A DNA stretch of 64,000 bases from Petunia secreta (Eukaryota; Streptophyta; Magnoliopsida; Solanales; Solanaceae), in assembly GCA_029990175.1 (NCBI GenBank), contig JARKIP010000022.1, positions 24,526,001 through 24,590,000 of the forward strand, given 5' to 3'. Of the stretch, positions 58,875 to 64,000 are shown in pieces; the first letter of the stretch is position 1; each line of letters starts with the position of its first letter. The notes under the pieces were generated by a model, which saw only the letters and a list, made by a program, of their open reading frames with translations, searched no databases and was not told the DNA's origin. The position numbers were made by a program, and so were the translations under genes.

Positions 58875-60055
58875 CAAAAAATCTGCCCGATCGCTCAAAG
58901 CTAAAGCGGCCAGATATTGCCTTTTAGATAACCAACTCTATAGGCGAATGTTCGATGGCCCTTTAGCAAAGTGCATTGGGCCAGATGAAACAAGCTATGT
59001 GCTCAGAGAGGTTCACGAAGGCGAATGTGGCAATCATTCCGGCAGTAAGTCATTGGTTCGAAAGATAATCAGAGCTAGATATTATTGGCTAACGATCGCA
59101 GAGGATGCCAAGGACTTCGTTCGTAAGTGTGATAGATGTCAACGATTTGGCAACCTCATACATCAACAAGCAGAGCCCCTTCATTCGGTCACATCACCAT
59201 GGCCGTTCATGAAGTGGGGAATGGATTTAGTCGGGCCGCTTCCAACAGCGCCCGGTGGGGAAAAATTTATTTTAATCTTGACAGATTATTTTTCTAAATG
59301 GGTGGAAGCAATTGCTTTGGCTAAAATTCATGAATAGGAAGTTATCAAGTTCATTCACTAGAATATCATATGTCGTTTTGGGATCCCGAAAGAGATCACA
59401 TGCGACAACGGCAAACAGTTCGTGGGAAAATGAATAACAGCTTTCTTCGAGAAGTGGGGGATCAAGCGGATTGCATCAACACCTTATCACCCCAGTGCAA
59501 ACGGACAAGCTGAGTCTTCCAACAAGACAATAAGTGAGTATTTGAAGAAAAGGATTGATGAGTCAAAGGGCAATTGGTCGAACGAGCTCCCCGGAGCATT
59601 GTGGGCTCATCGAACAACGGTGAAACACAACACCGGGGAAACTCCATTCTCACTTATCTATGGAGCAGAAGCATTGATTCTGGTGGAAGTCGGCGAACCT
59701 AGTCTTCGGTTCGCTCATTCCACCGACGAATCAAACAGAGAGGCCATGCTGATAAACTTGGATTTGGTTGAGGCAAAAAGAGATATGACACTAGTTCGGA
59801 TAACAGAAACAAAGGGCAGAAAACTACCTCAACAAAAAAAATCAGGTATCGAGCTGTTAATATAGGTGATTATGTATTGAGGATTAAAAGGCCAAAGGAG
59901 GATGAACAAAACGAAGGTAAACTAGGAGCAAATTGGAAGGGACCCTATCGGGTCAAGGCAGTAAACAGAAAAGGTTCATACCAACTCGAGATAATGGATT
60001 CCAAGCCAGTCGACTTCAATTGGAATATCACACAATTGAAGAAGTACTACTTCTA
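58828..60055 (+). pseudogene. Integrase of the Tat element
   Basis: Zinc finger HEGECGNHSGSKSL ... CDRCQRFGN (about 59005-59150). Core with KWGMDLVGPLP, EITCDNGKQFVG and PSANGQAESSNKT (third acidic residue E). C-terminal PYRVKAVNRKGSYQLEIMD, ending QLKKYYF at 60055. Stops at 59335-59337 and near 59360, 59432 and 59863 break the frame. Confidence 0.87.
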
Positions 60056-60059
60056 AATA

Positions 60060-61190
60060 CTACGGTATCGTATGGTCGAATGTCATTTTTTTTACTTACG
60101 TAATTTACATTTCCCCTTCATCGGATGCACTTGTTTATTGATTATTTGACACTAACTTTTTTAGATGATAGGCATAGTTGGAATCGAATGATGACAAACA
60201 TCACCGACGAATACTTGAGCTCGAAATGCTCCAATCGGGGTCGATAAATCTGACGAACATTCTAATGTGGTCTTCATCCTTAACGATCTCTTGGTATTTG
60301 TCTTTCAACGATCTCATTTCATATGTCGAAGATCGAAATCCAGTGTTCGTCTCCTCAAACTTCGCACCCAAACACTGGGGGGATAGCGTTAGTAAAATAA
60401 TCACACATTCGAAGACTGGGGACTGCCCAGAAATCGGGGACTTCCTTTGAAGATGAAGATGCAGTTGATAGAAGACAAAATTGGGGACTCGTTCAAAATT
60501 CGACGAAGGCCTCAAGCCCCAACGTTTTCACTCAAAACTGGGGACTGTTCGTTTAGATGAGACATGCAATAGGTAAACGATCCATTAGCGATCAAGGAAT
60601 TTCTTTGTTATCAATGCCTTTAAACAGCCACATTGTGTAACAGATCGAATCAACCGATCCAAAAATGTATCCAGCGCCCGATAGCGGCCAAAACTTCAAT
60701 AATATACAACACTTAGTCATTTTACGATTCCTACACTTATTGATTTGTGTTGTCGATCTCTACATTGATGAATTTCACAATTCCAATTTTATGGTCCCTA
60801 CACTTATTGATCTGTGTTATCGATCTCTACATTGATGAATTTCATAATTCCGATTTTTGCTAAGTGTTTAAAACAAATTTTCCCGAACTTAAAAGCATTC
60901 GAATAGTGAATTACGTGAAAATGTGACGTCATTCTTTACTACGCACTAAGGACATTGGGCCCCAATAACATCATATTTTTTCCAACGACTATCGCTCAAT
61001 CGTTAAATATTCCGAACGACCAAACTAACTTGTCTTCGGAAAACAACATATAAAGCGATAAAAGGAAGTCTTAGAAACATAATTCATTCATTTAAAATAT
61101 ATTTGCATACATCGGTCAAAAGACTTCATCACAACAGAAACAAAAGACTAAGCTACTAGTCGAAAACAGCTAAACAAAAAGACAAGCTCA
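60060..61190 (+). other. Spacer between pol and the antisense ORF
   Basis: Non-coding. It has repeated purine-rich words (ACACTGGGGGGA near 60374, GACTGGGGACTG near 60415, ATTGGGGACTCG near 60482, ACTGGGGACTG near 60537). A roughly 70-bp direct duplication lies at about 60722-60790 and 60793-60860 (CCTACACTTATTGATTTGTGTT...). Confidence 0.55.
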
Positions 61191-61199
61191 AATCATAAC

Positions 61200-62532
61200 T
61201 CATTGATCGTCTCCGTCAGAGCCTTCATCAGAAGAGCTTGCAGGGAGACCAAGGTCTTCACGAGCAAACCTCACAATGGCGACTGCATCATTCAGCTCAG
61301 TGGGAATATCAATATTTTGATCCAACATCTCTCTAAGCACATCGCTCCTCGACTCAGCAAGGATCAAGTCCTTTTTCTTCTCAAACTCCTCTTCAAGGTC
61401 GCGCCTTAGGTTGGTCGATTCCCTTTGAAGCAATCGGTTCCTCTCCGATAGGCTTTTGGCTTGAACATTTAAGTCCTCATTACCCTTACGAAGAGTTTGG
61501 AGCTCCTCGGACATTTCAGCCAACTCTCGATTTTTGCTCTCCAAGGCAGAGCTGATTTCGGCCGTTTCAGTTCCGAGTTGGCTTCATGTTCGCTAAGCTC
61601 GCTCAAGGCTCGAATATGAGATTTCAACTCAGATTGACGAATGGCATGTTCATTCGTACTTTTGTCAAAATTGGCCAAAAGTTCGGCATGCTTGGCCTCC
61701 ATAGCTTTCAATTTCTGGTGCAGCTCTTCTCCTACCGAAGTAAGATGAACGATTTGTTCGTTTAGCACCTTGGCTCTGTCTTGAAGTTGGCGAATCCAAT
61801 CAGCCTTTCTGATTGCCATTATGGAATTCTGAAAGCGAGTCATAAGTAAGAGTAAATAAAATGCAAAGGAGAGGAAGAAAAGTAAAGGATATAAGTTTAC
61901 CCTGAAAGCACCAAAAGCAATCTGCGAAGGCAAGCTCAGATCTTCGTGCGTATCAAACGAGCCTGCTCCGTCGGGCCTATGACATCGAAAAGATAGTCGG
62001 CAAGCCGTTTTGGGCACCTGAGCAAGTGAACATTGCGCGACACGGTTATTGTAAGCAACCTGTCCCCCAATGCTTCAGACTCACCCAGAGCAGCGAAGGC
62101 AACAACATCTTCACCTTGAGGAAGAGGTACGATCGGATCAGCATGATCCACATTAAAGAACGACGAACCCCCCATCGCCATAGGCCGATCTAAGGCTGGC
62201 ATCTTTCCTTTTGCCAGATCCCTTTCCTCGAGACTTCGATCGGATGCACCGATCATCTTCTCTTAAACCTTAGGCACAACACCCAAGGAAATGATGGCAT
62301 CCTCTCTGCTGGGTAAGCTCCTCGAACCCAAAGTGACCTCTTTGGTTATTGGAGATAAGTGGAAATCATCGCCTCCTAAGTCGGCTGAAAGATCTCCAAG
62401 TTGTTCAGCCGTCTTAAGCTGAATAGCTGTTTCTTGGAGCCTTTCCTTCAAAGGCTTTTTGGGACGCCTCACTAACTGATAAGACCTCGATTCCTCTCCA
62501 GCTTCATCCTCCTCGAGATCAACAATCGAAGT
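61200..62532 (-). pseudogene. Antisense extra ORF of the Tat element (coiled-coil C-terminal part)
   Basis: The minus strand enters at 62532 (TTSIVDLEEDEAGEE). It continues through frames at 62263-62541 and 61936-62256 (SSFFNVDHADPIVPLPQGED, CPKRLADYLFD). Then comes a probable intron (about 61827-61901, GGTAAAC...TTTCAG) followed by a long heptad-rich region (IRKADWIRQLQDRAKVLNEQ, ELHQKLKAMEAKHAELLANF, ELAEMSEELQTLRKGNEDLN). It ends in an acidic tail SSSDEGSDGDDQ at 61200. Tat elements often carry such antisense genes between integrase and 3' LTR; function is unknown. The N-terminal part is missing because of the LTR at 62533. A frame change occurs near 61545. Confidence 0.75.
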
Positions 62533-64000
62533 TGTTATCACCTAATTTTGGCACCTAAAATACAAAATTGCATAAAATACGTGTGTTAATTGTCATGTGA
62601 TTTTACCGTTTCTTTTGAATATTTTAGTAATTGATTAAGAAGAAAAATGCTAGAAAATTAACCAAAAAATAATAAGATTCAATTATGAGTAATATTTAAT
62701 TGACTATGTGTGCTAATTGCTTCATCTTACAAATTTTTGTGTGTTAATTACTTGGTTAATTAGTTTTCAAAATGACAATTAGTGTAGTCTAGTTTAAGTC
62801 CAATTAGTCTAATAAAAATAGAAGAAACTAGCCCAAAAATATAGCCCAGCCCAATATCAATTTTCGACCCGGCCCACCCCATGATATAAAAACCAAATTT
62901 TGCCATTTTTGGCATTTTTCCTCCAAAATTCACCAGAAGCTTGAAAACTCAGTCCACATTTTCTCCATCACCGGAAACCACCGCCGGCGACGGGAACTAC
63001 CCCTCCCCGTTCGCATCATACATTTTCTAGAACCCTTTCGACCTCCCCATTGCATTTCCGAGCTTGGTTTTTCCTAAATCTTAGCCATTTGTTGTAGATC
63101 GAGGTTCTAAAGGGCGCTCAAACCTTAACACCGGTGAGTTTTTCGGCCAAGTTTTATATCAATGGTGTTGTTTCATTCCCCTCTCTACACGCCCCGATTG
63201 GTAATTTTCCTTGAAAACCTTTTCTTTTCTTCATTTTTTCCTCGCTGCCCGTCTCTGTTTCTCTTTGTTTTGTCGTGGTTTATTGATGAGATTGGCGGTA
63301 GAAATTGAGATGATGGTTGTGATGTTCTAATGGCTATGGCGTGGACAGTGGTGATCCGTTGGCAATGATCGATGCCTTTAAAACTGAACCAGTGAGGCAG
63401 TGATTGAGCTTTAGGCTAGGCTGTGATATTGTGTGATGAATTAGTGATGGCGTGAGGGCAATAGGCAGTGACGGGACTGTTTCGATGATATTTGGGGACT
63501 GATTCAAGCTTGGAGCAGCCATGGGGTGGCTACTTAAGCTATGGTGTCGACAACGGGTTTTTGGGTGATTGGCTTTGGGTTTCTTGATGCTTTCCGAAGG
63601 CTGTTCCTATGTGATGGCGCTGGTAAAGGCTTTGGAGGCAGTGCTGGATTGAATCACGTCGAGGCTATACAGGGCAATGACGAGGCAGCGAGGTGCCGAG
63701 GCAGGTTCTCCAATGGTGATGATACAACAACATGGATGTGCTGCGATGCTGATTTGTTGCTATGATGATTCATTGGCGTGTGGGAATAGTGATTGGAGTT
63801 TGGTGTTTGCTGTGACATTGTGGACAATGGTGATGTGTTGTTTCTGCCTTGGCGCCGCTGTGGTGACGACCTAGTGGTGTCCTGATGTTGCGATTAGTGG
63901 AAAATGTCATGACAAAGCTGTAACATTGTGGTGGCGCCGCGAGACGTTAGCAATAACGACGCAGCAGCACTAGCGGTGGCTTTATGATGTTCTGGTGATG
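62533..64000 (+). mobile_element. Ogre/Tat-type LTR start, incomplete at window edge
   Basis: It begins TGTTATCACCTAATTTTGG at the point where the antisense ORF is cut, with GAAGT (62528-62532) as the left flank of a possible TSD. The start resembles that of the solo LTR (TGTTGACACCCAATTTTG). A TATA box (TATAAAAA) is at 62885-62892. A GC-richer leader follows (CCGGCGACGGGAACTACC near 62983). Short frames such as 63541-63765 are not supported as genes. Whether this is a 5' LTR, 3' LTR or solo LTR cannot be told. Confidence 0.65.
62885..62892 (+). promoter_or_regulatory. TATA box of the incomplete LTR
   Basis: GATATAAAAACC, about 350 bp from the LTR start, comparable with the distance (about 410 bp) in the solo LTR. 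Confidence 0.5.

Larger units (their letters stand above)
53478..62532 (+). mobile_element. Tat-lineage Ty3 retrotransposon, 5' part through the antisense ORF; 3' end not seen
   Basis: A 5' LTR, a TGGCGCCCACCG primer site, gag, protease, RT, RNase H, an additional archaeal-type RNase H, integrase, a non-coding spacer and an antisense extra ORF follow in order. The dual RNase H and the antisense ORF downstream of pol are hallmarks of the Tat lineage. The element is cut at 62533 by another LTR; its 3' LTR is not in the window. Many in-frame stops. Confidence 0.87.

Noticed and set aside
63541..63874. Two overlapping open frames near the right edge
   Set aside because: Low-complexity Trp/Gly/Cys/Leu-rich translations within LTR/leader sequence; no domain.

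Overview
The window looks like a gene-poor, repeat-packed stretch of a eudicot nuclear genome, probably Solanaceae (inferred from the transposon families and AT-rich intergenic style; no species-diagnostic gene is present). I see no intact host housekeeping gene, tRNA, rRNA or CRISPR. Almost everything can be assigned to transposons nested in one another.

Layout. (1) 1 to about 34.7 kb is built on Mutator-like (MULE) DNA of the Ulp1-carrying, KAONASHI-like type. A broken mudrA-like transposase reads rightwards (1-~149 and 15159-15768). Convergent with it is a gene on the minus strand encoding an N-terminal DUF1985-like domain and a C-terminal Ulp1/C48 cysteine protease with its H/D/C triad visible (16866-24885). 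A second, protease-less DUF1985-like gene lies at 31763-33690. This MULE DNA is interrupted by a Tekay/Del-like Ty3 chromovirus (150-15158, minus), which is itself interrupted by another Ty3 element (2122-9695, plus, TSD CTGGT); by a 4-kb Ogre/Tat-type solo LTR (20202-24236, TSD AAGAC) inside an exon; and by a 5-kb non-autonomous LTR element (25272-30254, TSD CTAAA/CTAAC). (2) 34.98-44.07 kb holds Helitron termini, a Stowaway MITE and a three-level nest of hAT-like elements. (3) 44.59-46.4 kb is a small non-autonomous MULE related to (1). (4) 46889-52468 is a decayed Copia element with both LTRs and TSD TGATA. (5) About 53478-62532 is a Tat-lineage Ty3 element with two RNase H domains and an antisense extra ORF, cut at 62533 by the start of another Ogre/Tat-like LTR that runs off the window.

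The most unusual signal is a family of imperfect palindromes with consensus close to CTTGGCAATTGCCAAGACTT. They occur about 45-50 times in introns and subterminal regions of the MULE DNA and again in the separate small MULE. In every block they are spaced about 63-67 bp apart, or alternate 65/55 bp, so the spacing is constrained although the sequence between palindromes has drifted. A second notable relationship is between the coding Ty3 element at 2122-9695 and the non-coding-pol LTR element at 25272-30254: they share the PBS context, 5' leader, polypurine tract, LTR ends and GCGATCGC-rich LTR motifs but encode unrelated proteins, as expected for an autonomous/parasite pair.

All coding regions except possibly short modules carry stops or frameshifts, so the window is best read as a transposon graveyard with a few fairly young insertions (the Ty3 element at 2122-9695 has LTRs that differ at only about 18-20 sites by eye).
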